Positions 1-7,187 of a DNA stretch of 13,068 nucleotides are shown piece by piece (positions within the stretch are counted from its first letter, which is position 1; each line of letters begins with the position of its first letter). The DNA comes from an uncultured Kiritimatiellota bacterium. Its GTDB lineage: Bacteria; Verrucomicrobiota; Kiritimatiellia; RFP12; UBA1067. The position numbers and the translations under genes were made by a program. Where the stretch lies: positions 1 to 13,068 of the forward strand of contig CAKTZI010000073.1 in assembly GCA_934635385.1 (NCBI GenBank), given 5' to 3'. The notes under the pieces are model-generated. The model saw only the letters and a program-made list of their open reading frames with translations, was not told where the DNA came from and ran no database searches.

Positions 1-29
1 AGTGAGCCAAGCGGGACTGTCAGGAAGTG

Positions 30-67
30 TCTCATTTTGCTCGCCCAAGAAATCTCATTTTGCTCGC
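30..67. repeat. Two direct copies of TCTCATTTTGCTCGC
   Basis: The 15-base unit TCTCATTTTGCTCGC occurs at 30-44 and again at 53-67, a 23-base period. It precedes the ATPase promoter and would encode a low-quality N-terminal extension if translation began at the upstream GTG at 27. Short repeated units beside TGTC-like sequence (18-21) resemble transposase-binding sites at the ends of some insertion sequences such as the IS21 family, but no transposase is visible and the window begins here, so this assignment is a guess. Confidence 0.6.
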
Positions 68-92
68 TCGCCAACATCAACTGACGGACTGG

Positions 93-121
93 TTGCTTGG
101 CGATGTAGGATATGATATACT
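93..121 (+). promoter_or_regulatory. Sigma70-type promoter of the ATPase gene, probably leaderless
   Basis: TTGCTT (93-98), a 17-base spacer and TATACT (116-121) make a good housekeeping-type promoter. The -10 element ends only eight bases before the ATG at 129, so transcription should start at or within a base or two of the start codon. No Shine-Dalgarno lies between them. Confidence 0.65.
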
Positions 122-128
122 ATTTCGC

Positions 129-1412
129 ATGAAAACGTATAAAAAGCGCATTTTGGATGGCTTGATTGCCCGTCGGCAGAAAACGAGCGGCGCAATCTTG
201 ATTGAAGGCATCAAATGGTGCGGAAAGACGACGACAGCCGAGCAGGCGGCAGCGAGCATCGTCTACCTTGACGAGCCGGACAAGCGCGAGCAGAATCTCC
301 TGATGGCCAAGATACGGCCGTCTGAACTCCTCGATGGCGCGAAGCCTCGGCTGGTTGACGAGTGGCAGCTGGCGCCTCAGCTGTGGGACGCAATTCGTTC
401 TCGCGTGGATCATGCCGACGCGCGCGGGCAGTATCTGCTGACGGGTTCGTCCGTTCCGGCCGACGATTCGGAGATCAGGCACAGCGGCACGGGGCGGTTC
501 TCCTGGCTGCGGATGCGTCCGATGTCGCTGTTCGAGTCGGGTGAGTCTTCGGGCGAGGTGTCGCTTTCGGGCTTGTTTGACGGTATGGATTTCACGGGCG
601 CCCACGCCGGCGTGTCGGATCTTGCGGACATCGCCTTTTCGTCCTGTCGCGGCGGCTGGCCGGTTGCGTGCGAAATGGGGAAGGACGAGATGGCCCTTGA
701 CGCGGCCTTTGACTACCTGGATGCGGTCGTCAAGCGCGACATCTCGCGTGTCGATGGCGTGGCGCGGGACGAAGACCGCGCACGGCGGCTGATGCGATCC
801 TATGCGCGGTTGCAGGGAACGCAGTCGACGGCGGCCGTCATCAAGGCGGATCTCGCGGCGAACGAGTCGAGCGCGTTCAACGTGGACACGGTCTATTCGT
901 ATGTGAACGCGCTGAAGCGGATCTTTGCGATTGAAGACATGCCGGCGTGGTGTCCGAACCTGCGGTGCAAGACGCCCGTCCGCACGTCCGACACGCGCTA
1001 TTTCACAGATCCGTCAGTCGCGACGGCGGCGCTGCGGCTGGGGCCGGGCGGACTGATCGGCGACCTGAAGACGTTTGGATTTGTCTTCGAGACGCTTGCC
1101 GTGCGAGACTTGCGCGTCTATGCGGACGCGCTGCTGGGCGAGGTTCGCCACTATCACGACGCTTCCGGCCTTGAGTGCGATGCGGTCGTCTCGCGCCGGG
1201 ACGGCGCGTATGGACTGGTCGAGATCAAGCTCGGCGGCCAGCCGCTGATCGACGGAGGCGCACGCACGCTCTCGAAGCTGGCCTCGCAGATCGATACGCA
1301 GAAGGCAGCGCCGCCGTCATTTCTGATGGTGCTGACGGCCGTGGGGGACTGCGCCTACCGTCGCCCCGAAGACGGCGTTTTCGTCTGTCCCATCGGTGCG
1401 CTGAGGCCCTGA
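129..1412 (+). CDS. AAA_14/DUF4143 family ATP-binding protein
   Basis: Predicted cytoplasmic ATPase of 427 residues, of the AAA_14 plus DUF4143 type common in gut bacteria and archaea, whose cellular role is not established. Seen: Walker A GIKWCGKT (27-34), Walker B RLVDEWQ (74-80), sensor-like YLLTGSS (102-108), then a TGRF.WLRMRPMSLFES segment typical of the family. The C-terminal domain has the family's restriction-nuclease-like signature, Glu349-x-Asp351 followed by Glu365-Ile-Lys367. The frame stays open upstream to a GTG at 27, but that stretch encodes the direct repeats and lies before the promoter, so the ATG at 129 is chosen; MKTYKKRILDGL is a normal start for the family. It has no Shine-Dalgarno and stands alone, with no partner gene; toxin-antitoxin or defence roles suggested for some relatives cannot be judged here. 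The length is normal and the gene appears intact. Confidence 0.9.
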   Translation: MKTYKKRILDGLIARRQKTSGAILIEGIKWCGKTTTAEQAAASIVYLDEPDKREQNLLMAKIRPSELLDGAKPRLVDEWQLAPQLWDAIRSRVDHADARGQYLLTGSSVPADDSEIRHSGTGRFSWLRMRPMSLFESGESSGEVSLSGLFDGMDFTGAHAGVSDLADIAFSSCRGGWPVACEMGKDEMALDAAFDYLDAVVKRDISRVDGVARDEDRARRLMRSYARLQGTQSTAAVIKADLAANESSAFNVDTVYSYVNALKRIFAIEDMPAWCPNLRCKTPVRTSDTRYFTDPSVATAALRLGPGGLIGDLKTFGFVFETLAVRDLRVYADALLGEVRHYHDASGLECDAVVSRRDGAYGLVEIKLGGQPLIDGGARTLSKLASQIDTQKAAPPSFLMVLTAVGDCAYRRPEDGVFVCPIGALRP

Positions 1413-1487
1413 CGGCTGCCGTCTTGGGCTCGGACGGCACGGAAGGCGTACAGGCCAAACGGTGAGAACGGCATCTGAGGGGGCGTC

Positions 1488-1556
1488 AAATCTGGGGACA
1501 GACTCCCAAATCCCGTGGGGACAGGCCCCCGTTCGGTGGGGCCTGTCCCCAGATTT
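1488..1556. repeat. Nested REP-type inverted repeats
   Basis: GGGGACAGGCCCC (1517-1529) and its exact reverse complement GGGGCCTGTCCCC (1538-1550) can form a 14-base-pair stem, counting the flanking T1516-A1551 pair, with the 8-base loop CGTTCGGT. An outer arm AAATCTGGGGACAG (1488-1501) is the exact reverse complement of CTGTCCCCAGATTT (1543-1556), so the same right arm can pair with either of two left arms. This is the most complete REP pair in the window, and its left half plus loop recurs at 9188-9212. There is no T tract, so it is not a standard terminator. Confidence 0.85.
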
Positions 1557-1567
1557 CCCAGATTTCC

Positions 1568-1645
1568 GTCAAAAATGTGCATAGAAGCGGGTGAATTCCT
1601 GTCAAAAATGTGCGTAGTCCCGTTGTGGGATCGTCAAAAATGTGC
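1568..1645. repeat. Three direct copies of GTCAAAAATGTGC spaced 32-33 bases
   Basis: Exact 13-base copies lie at 1568-1580, 1601-1613 and 1633-1645. The 33- and 32-base spacing is about three helical turns, so the copies sit on the same DNA face. The pattern suits protein-binding sites at a transposon end (IS21-type ends carry such repeated sites) or an operator array upstream of the following operon. No transposase gene is adjacent. Confidence 0.7.
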
Positions 1646-1688
1646 TATCATACATGCCGACATTTGATCATTCTTCTTGTCGGCTGTG

Positions 1689-1718
1689 TTGATTTAGCCG
1701 CCCGGTTTTTGGTATACT
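1689..1718 (+). promoter_or_regulatory. Promoter of the poly-G/LamG operon
   Basis: TTGATT (1689-1694), an 18-base spacer and TATACT (1713-1718) form a plausible sigma70-type promoter. It gives a leader of roughly 30 bases before the ATG at 1758, with the Shine-Dalgarno-like AGGA at 1745-1748. CATAAT at 1725-1730 is a weaker alternative -10. Confidence 0.55.
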
Positions 1719-1757
1719 TCCCTTCATAATAAACTCGTGTTAAAAGGAAAATAACTA

Positions 1758-4008
1758 ATGAAAACCAAAAACAACCGTTACCTTCAAGGGGGGGGGGGGG
1801 GGAGCCTTCTCCGTTAGCCTTGCCGCCTGTCTTGTCCTATCGGGGACGACGTGGGCGGAAGAGGCGGTCGCGACGCCCGTTTATGCCGTGACGGCGGAGG
1901 GGCACAATCAGTACAATACGTTCGGCAACGCTTCCTATTGGGCGGACTATTCGACAGGGACGGCGGCAAAGGCCCCTTACGCCGTCAACAACAGCAACGC
2001 CGCAGGGCTTGAATACATCATCACGAACAGCTATAGCGCCCGAACGGTCGCGTCGAGTTCAAATGTGTTTTACGGACATGTGACGGTCGGCACGGTGGAC
2101 TCTCCGGGAACGATCGTCAACAAGTGCTATGGCGCCACGATCTGCTATCTCGGCGGCCTGACCGTCGTCAACGGACAATATACGGCGACACGAGCCGGCG
2201 GTTCGGATATCTCTTTGGGGCCCGAAGGAAACGCGGCGCAGATCGCCGGCACGATTGAGGTTCTTTCGCCGAATGAAAGTCCTTTCCTGTTTGGCGGAAA
2301 CAACAGCGCCGTCAATAGCGTTCTGCTTGAGGCTGACCTGACGGGTGCGGAAGATGCCGGCGTTCTCCTCGGCAGCGAGGACTACACGTGGACCGCTTCC
2401 AAGATCATTTCGCTTTCGGGCGACAATTCCAAGTATCTTGGATCGATTGAACTTGGCAGGGGATCATACATCACGAACGTCATCGGTTCGGCGACGGCGC
2501 TCGGCGGCGCGCCGTCCGCGCTGAACGACGAAGCCGTCAAGATCTCGACGAAGGGGACAGGCGTGCTCGTCTTCCGTTCGTCCGTCGGCTCGTGCACGAT
2601 TCCTGCGACGCGCGGCGTCTGCTTCAATGGCGTTCAGGGCGGTGTGCTTTATCCGCGCTGCTTTGGCCTTGACCTGGAAGAGGGGGCGGATGTCGAGATC
2701 CTTGGCCCCGTGAAGGCCAGCGGCACCTGTTCCAACGGACGCCGCGAACTCGCAATCGAAAAGCTTGGCAGGGGCACGCTGACCCTGAGCGGCCCCGTTA
2801 CGCTGACGGATGCGGAAAAGTTTTCCTTCAGGGTTTCCGAAGGTCGCGTCGTGCTGGGTTCGCCGACGGCCATGGCGCTCACGAATGAGCTGTCGGATGC
2901 CGTCTGGCTCAAGTCGCCGTCCGCAGCGGAATATGCGGTTTCGGGCTATGCGCTCCGCGAGGGCGCCGGGTTTGTGGTTCGCCACGAGAAGGGCGTGGCG
3001 GGCACGTTCGCTCTCGACAGCGCCTGCACGATTTCCGCGACGCCCATCGGGATCCAGCTCAAGACGGACGAAAGGGGCTACGATGCCTATGAGGTCTGCG
3101 TCCTGAAGGTGCCGACGGCGGTGAAGGCGCTGACGGCGGCGGATTTCGTGGACGTTGACGTCTCGGTGGACTATGACTACCCGAAGACGTCGTTTCGCGT
3201 CGAGGAGGCGGACGGGATGCAGTGCGTCTACCTCTGCCGCGCGGCGAACGACACGATTGCGCACCTCACCTTCGAGAACGGTTTCACGAGCCGCGTCCGC
3301 AAGGGAACGCTGAGCGCGGAACCGAAAGTCGTGCAGAAGGGCGCCGTGCTGACGAACGAGGTCAGGAACGTGCGCCTCACGCAGCATGGCGACCGGGAGA
3401 CGACCCTGCGGGCGAATGAGAAGGCGCTGGGCGTGGGCGGCGGCACGCTGACATGGTCCGATCCCGGCGATCTCCTGCGCTATGATTCGATGACCATTGA
3501 GTTCTACATCAAGGCCGGCGCGCAGAATCGCTGGCAGTGCGTGTTCGACCTCCAGAACGGACGAGCCGATCGGCAGACGGTCTTCTCGTTCCTGTTTGAC
3601 AGCAGCCTCAGCGGAAAGGTGAATACGGGACTCAAGGTCAGTCATTGCCTCATGTCCGAAGATGGGAGCCTGAGCAATTCGGGGCAAGTGATCGCCCCGC
3701 AGAACGTGGGCGACGACAAGTGGCATCACATCGCCTACACGATCAAGCCGAACGCGGCGGATCCCGGAAAGACAGACCTCCAGTACTATGTCGACTACCG
3801 GCTCGTCGGTTCCGCGACCGCCGACGGACGGCTGTGCTATGAGCCGGCCCAAGGCGCGACGTTCAATGTCTGCGCGGACACCCGTTGGGCGAGCGGCAAC
3901 AGGTTCTATGGGCTTCTGGACGAGATCCGCATCACGCGCGGCGTCCTGGAGCCGGACCGGTTCCTGCAGCTGCGCCGCGAGCCGGGCACCTGCATCATCA
4001 TCCGCTGA
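1758..4008 (+). CDS. Secreted beta-strand-repeat/LamG protein, out of frame at a 15-G tract
   Basis: Probable exported surface or secreted glycan-binding protein. ATG 1758 has a Shine-Dalgarno (AGGA, 1745-1748) and encodes MKTKNNRYLQ, then glycines from the poly-G run. With the fifteen G present the frame reaches TAG at 1815 after 19 codons. With fourteen G it continues through a hydrophobic AFSVSLAACLVLSG and TTWA cleavage site into the long frame ending at 4008, giving 749 residues. Within the long frame the first start codon is GTG 1888, which has no Shine-Dalgarno and would discard the signal peptide. Residues (fourteen-G numbering): beta-helix-like region to about 430, with segments like autotransporter-associated beta-strand repeats near 220-250 and 334-365; LamG-like domain about 497-745, ending YGLLDEIRITRGVLEP. 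No membrane barrel or sorting signal was seen. Function beyond this is not recognisable. It is phase-variable, a frameshift mutant, or an assembly error. Confidence 0.8.
1788..1802 (+). repeat. Poly-G tract of fifteen in signal-peptide codons
   Basis: An uninterrupted run of fifteen G follows codon 10 (CAA) of the gene starting at 1758. Runs of 11, 14 or 17 join the start codon to the long frame. Fifteen stops at TAG 1815, and sixteen stops at the TGA following ATG CCG near 1889. In-frame lengths change only the number of glycines between the charged and hydrophobic parts of the signal peptide, a position that tolerates length changes. This is the classic design of a slipped-strand contingency tract. 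Confidence 0.85.
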
Positions 4009-4028
4009 AGAAGGAAAGGGATCGACAC

Positions 4029-7000
4029 GTGGGCAAGTCCATTTTCGCGCTTGCGGCGGCATCCGTCCTGGCGGCGACGGCCGCCGAGCCAGACCTCACG
4101 CTGCACCTCACGTTCGACGACGGCACGGCCGAGGCCGCGTTCGCGAAAGGCGACGCGAAGCCGGTTCGCGCAGAGGGCTTGACCTTCGGCCCCGGCCGTT
4201 TCGGGCAGGCCGTGCTGCTGACGGACAAGACGAAGAGCCTGCTCGCCTACGCGGCGAAAGGCAACCTCGACTGGAAGCGCGGCACGATGAGCTTTTGGCT
4301 CAAGCGCGAGGAGGGGCCGAACCGGCGCGTCAAGTCGGTAATCGAGCTCGAGAAGGGCGATCGCCCCGGACTGGGGCGCTTCTCCTTCGCGTTCAACAGC
4401 ACGCCCAACCGGATGCGCGCGATCCGCGACGCGGTGGGCGGGAAGCCCGCCGACCCGGAGTTCGGGCCGCTCGCGCGCGGCACAGGCGTCTGGGAGCACT
4501 GGATCGTGACGTGGGGCGTGCGCAGCGGCGGACTCCGGGCCTTCTGCGGCGGCGACGGCACGCGCGAGTTCTTCCCCTACGTGAGCGACGAGGAGGGCAA
4601 CCGCATCCTGCCGAGGTTCGTCGCGAACGCGGCGAAGTTCGAGCCGGACGCGCCGCCGCCCGCCTACTTCCTGCTTGGCAGTTCGGAGGAGAAGGGGGTG
4701 CGCCCGATCGAGGGCTGGATTGACGAGGTGAAGATCTACGATCGCCAGTTCTCGTCCGCCGAAGTCAAGGCGGCTTTCGAGCGGGACCGCCGCGCCGTGA
4801 TCGCGTCCGCGCCGCACTTCGCGCTGGCGGACGAGCCGGCGGAACTTTCGGTCGACCTTGAGCCGCGCACGGCGGGGCTCGCGGACGTGCGGCTCGCGCT
4901 TGTGGACACGACGTGGCGCGAGGTGGCGTCCGCGCCGTGCGACGCGGCGGCGAAGCGAGCCGTGCTGAAGGTTCCGGCGCTCAAGATGGGGAAATACGAA
5001 TACCGCCTGATGAAGGGCGGTGAAATCCTCGCGCGAGACGACTATACCGTCCTGCGGGCGGAAAACCCCTACGAGCTGCCGCCGACAGCGACGCCGGGCG
5101 AGCCGCGGGACCTGAAGCTCGTGAAGGTCGTCAAGCCCGATCTCGCGACGCTGACGACGAACGACTTCCGGGCGGTCGGCGAATGCCGCATGGGCGAGCT
5201 GGACGGACAGACCTATCTCGAAGGCGGCCGCAAGCACTTCGACCGTTTCGCCGTCCGCTTCAGCCTGCCGACGAACGTGCCGCTCTATCTCGTCGATATC
5301 GTCTACCCCGACGACAAGTACCGGACGATGGACTTTCTCATCCAGGCGGCGGGCGGCGACGGGACGCACGCGACGGGCGTTTCGGGGATGAACGGCGACT
5401 ACTCGTTCGCGCAGGGCATCTCGACCGGGCGGGAGTATCCGAACGCCATGAAGATGCGCCATCACCGCTGCCTCTACTGGACGGGCAAGAGCGAAGACCT
5501 CGCGTTTGTCGCGATGGCGTGGCAGCCGCACGCGCCCGCCGCCGTCTCGGAGCTGCGGATCTACGAGGTGACGGACGCGGCCCTGCCGGTGACGCGGATT
5601 CGGACGTCGGGCGTCGGCGACCCGATGGGGCGTCAGGTCGGGCAGTTCTGGGAAGACCCCTCGGTGTCGCTCGCGCTGCGCTTCAACATGGCGACGCCGC
5701 AGTCCTTCAGCGAGCAGATCGACCGCTACGCGGCAATCATGCGTTCCTGCGGACAGAATGTCCTGTCCTACCCCGGCGGCTGGTACAAGGGGCTGATCGT
5801 GCCGGGGAACGATCCGCGCCCCGGTACGCACGTCGGCCACTACCTTGAGGGCTACTACGCCAAGTTCGGGCGCGAGGGCCTCTACGTGATGACCAGCATC
5901 GAGTTCTTCTTCCTGCCGAATCCGCCGGACATCGAGCCGACGCCCGAAATGGTCACGAACGGCTTCCTGCACGCCTCTCCCTATCCGATCCAGGCGTCGG
6001 GCCTGCCTGTCCAGAAGCGCGGCTCCGTCCTGCCGCCCCTGACGAACTTCTTCCATCCGCTGACGCAGTCCGAGATCGAGAAGATGGTCCGTGCGCTCGT
6101 GCGCGAGGGCGCGCGGTATCCGGCGTTCAAGGGGATCTCGCTTCAGCTCTACCGCGACAGCGCGCTCTGGTGGGGTGACATCGAGAGCGGCTACAACGAC
6201 TACTGCATCGAGGCGTTCGAGCGCGACACGGGGATCCGTGTTCCCGGCGACCGTTCCGACCCGATGCGCGGCAGGGCCTACTACGAGTGGCTGATGGCGA
6301 ACGCCCGCGACCGCTGGATCCGGTGGCGGTGCGAGAAGTTCACCGAGTTCTACGCGCGCATGGCGAAGATCCTGACGGACGCGCGAGACGACCTGCGGCT
6401 CTGGTTCATCGCCGCCCCGTTCTTCGATGCGGTCAGCGAGCTCGACCGCAACCCCGACTACTTCAGCGAGGATTTCGCGAGCCGGACGCTGAAGGACAAG
6501 GGCTTCGACGGCGAGATGCTGGCGAAGGCGATCCCGAACGCGATCCTCGGCGTGACGGTGCATCCGCAGCGCCACCGCAAGCGCTGGAGCTGGGCGCTGA
6601 CGAAGGAGAAGATGGACCGCTACATCGGGATGCCGGCGGGCGAGGGCTACTACCGCGAGATCCTGAAGGGCGCGTTTCCGCACGTCACCTGCCGCGACGA
6701 GTTCATGGAGACGGACGTCGGGCGGAAGCCGCAGGGGACGCCCCTGAGCGGCGGCTGGCTGAAGGAGGTCGGCTGGCGGTGTTCGACGATCAACGCGGCG
6801 GGCGAGCATGGGGTGCGCTACTTCTCGGTGCCGCTTCGCCACGGGGATGTCCTCGGCTTTACGCGCGGAAGCTTCCTCATCTGCGACTACGGCTACGAGC
6901 CGCTGGAGGCCCGCTTCGCGCAGGCGTTCCGCGCCCTGCCGCCGGAGAAGATGTCCGACTGGCCCTTTGAGAGCGACGCGCCCGAATATGTGCGCGTGCG

Positions 7001-7187
7001 GACGCTCGAAAAGGACGGGCGACGCTGGTTCTACGCGGTCAATACCGAGGCGAAGCCCGCGAAGGTCGCGTTCAAGACGCCTGTCGCCATCTGCGACACC
7101 GTCTCAGGCCGCCGCTACGAGAAGGGCGCCGTCGAGTTGCCGCTCGGCCCCTATGAGCTGAGAAGCTTTTACGGGAGAGCCAAATGA
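4029..7187 (+). CDS. Secreted LamG plus TIM-barrel glycoside hydrolase-like protein
   Basis: A 1052-residue exported protein, probably a polysaccharide-active enzyme of unassigned family. The start is GTG 4029, preceded by AAGGAAAGGG (4011-4020). It gives the signal peptide MGKSIFALAAASVLAATAA before EPDLTL; the frame extends upstream, but that part overlaps the previous gene and looks unlike protein. Regions: LamG-like jelly roll about 20-260 (LTLHLTFDDG to GWIDEVKIYDRQFSSAEV), an Ig-like strand domain about 262-345, a beta-rich linker about 380-520, a TIM-barrel-like region about 525-975 and a C-terminal beta domain about 983-1052 ending PYELRSFYG, as in several glycosidase clans. Acidic barrel motifs include TSIEFFF and WWGDIESGYNDYCIEAF; the latter with FERDTGIRVP recalls GH42-like enzymes. 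I cannot name the family or catalytic pair. It lies 20 bases after the LamG gene and overlaps the GH92 gene by four bases, so it is co-transcribed and translationally coupled. Confidence 0.85.
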   Translation: MGKSIFALAAASVLAATAAEPDLTLHLTFDDGTAEAAFAKGDAKPVRAEGLTFGPGRFGQAVLLTDKTKSLLAYAAKGNLDWKRGTMSFWLKREEGPNRRVKSVIELEKGDRPGLGRFSFAFNSTPNRMRAIRDAVGGKPADPEFGPLARGTGVWEHWIVTWGVRSGGLRAFCGGDGTREFFPYVSDEEGNRILPRFVANAAKFEPDAPPPAYFLLGSSEEKGVRPIEGWIDEVKIYDRQFSSAEVKAAFERDRRAVIASAPHFALADEPAELSVDLEPRTAGLADVRLALVDTTWREVASAPCDAAAKRAVLKVPALKMGKYEYRLMKGGEILARDDYTVLRAENPYELPPTATPGEPRDLKLVKVVKPDLATLTTNDFRAVGECRMGELDGQTYLEGGRKHFDRFAVRFSLPTNVPLYLVDIVYPDDKYRTMDFLIQAAGGDGTHATGVSGMNGDYSFAQGISTGREYPNAMKMRHHRCLYWTGKSEDLAFVAMAWQPHAPAAVSELRIYEVTDAALPVTRIRTSGVGDPMGRQVGQFWEDPSVSLALRFNMATPQSFSEQIDRYAAIMRSCGQNVLSYPGGWYKGLIVPGNDPRPGTHVGHYLEGYYAKFGREGLYVMTSIEFFFLPNPPDIEPTPEMVTNGFLHASPYPIQASGLPVQKRGSVLPPLTNFFHPLTQSEIEKMVRALVREGARYPAFKGISLQLYRDSALWWGDIESGYNDYCIEAFERDTGIRVPGDRSDPMRGRAYYEWLMANARDRWIRWRCEKFTEFYARMAKILTDARDDLRLWFIAAPFFDAVSELDRNPDYFSEDFASRTLKDKGFDGEMLAKAIPNAILGVTVHPQRHRKRWSWALTKEKMDRYIGMPAGEGYYREILKGAFPHVTCRDEFMETDVGRKPQGTPLSGGWLKEVGWRCSTINAAGEHGVRYFSVPLRHGDVLGFTRGSFLICDYGYEPLEARFAQAFRALPPEKMSDWPFESDAPEYVRVRTLEKDGRRWFYAVNTEAKPAKVAFKTPVAICDTVSGRRYEKGAVELPLGPYELRSFYGRAK

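Larger units (their letters stand above)
1413..1757. other. 345-base intergenic region rich in repeats
   Basis: I see no convincing gene here. In order it holds nested REP-type inverted repeats (1488-1556), three spaced copies of GTCAAAAATGTGC (1568-1645), a small hairpin GCCGACA/TGTCGGC (1656-1662 with 1678-1684, 15-base loop), and the promoter and Shine-Dalgarno of the next gene. A possible extra promoter, TTGTGG-N17-TATCAT (1623-1651), overlaps the last GTCAAAAATGTGC copy. No hairpin followed by a T run marks a clear terminator for the ATPase gene. Confidence 0.6.

Noticed and set aside
27..128. N-terminal extension of the ATPase from GTG 27
   Set aside because: It encodes two DNA repeats, lies upstream of the promoter at 93-121 and has no Shine-Dalgarno. 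MKTYKKRILDGL from 129 is the normal family start.
1568..1645. CRISPR array
   Set aside because: Only three 13-base repeats, far shorter than CRISPR repeats, with no cas genes nearby.
1656..1684. GCCGACA/TGTCGGC hairpin as a terminator
   Set aside because: Seven-base-pair stem with a 15-base loop and no T run after it. It lies between the repeat array and the operon promoter, so a terminator role is unsupported.
1888..1890. GTG 1888 as the real start of the LamG gene
   Set aside because: It has no Shine-Dalgarno and would omit the signal peptide. The same frame upstream encodes a clear signal-peptide core (1804-1860) that joins ATG 1758 if one G is removed.
2553..2566. GGGGACAGG-like string in the LamG gene as a REP
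   Set aside because: It reads GGGGACAGGCGTG, lacks the CCCC arm and encodes ordinary protein (GTGVLV), so a chance match is likely.
3885..4028. Upstream extension of the 1052-residue gene
   Set aside because: It overlaps the end of the LamG gene, gives a His/Arg/Pro-rich segment and would bury the signal peptide. GTG 4029 has a good Shine-Dalgarno.
3906..6842. Very long open frame on the minus strand across the 1052-residue gene, and similar ones at 2464-4062 and 7169-9115
   Set aside because: GC-rich coding DNA commonly leaves the opposite strand free of stops. The minus-strand products are rich in Arg, Ala and Pro and show no domains, while the plus-strand proteins have clear motifs.
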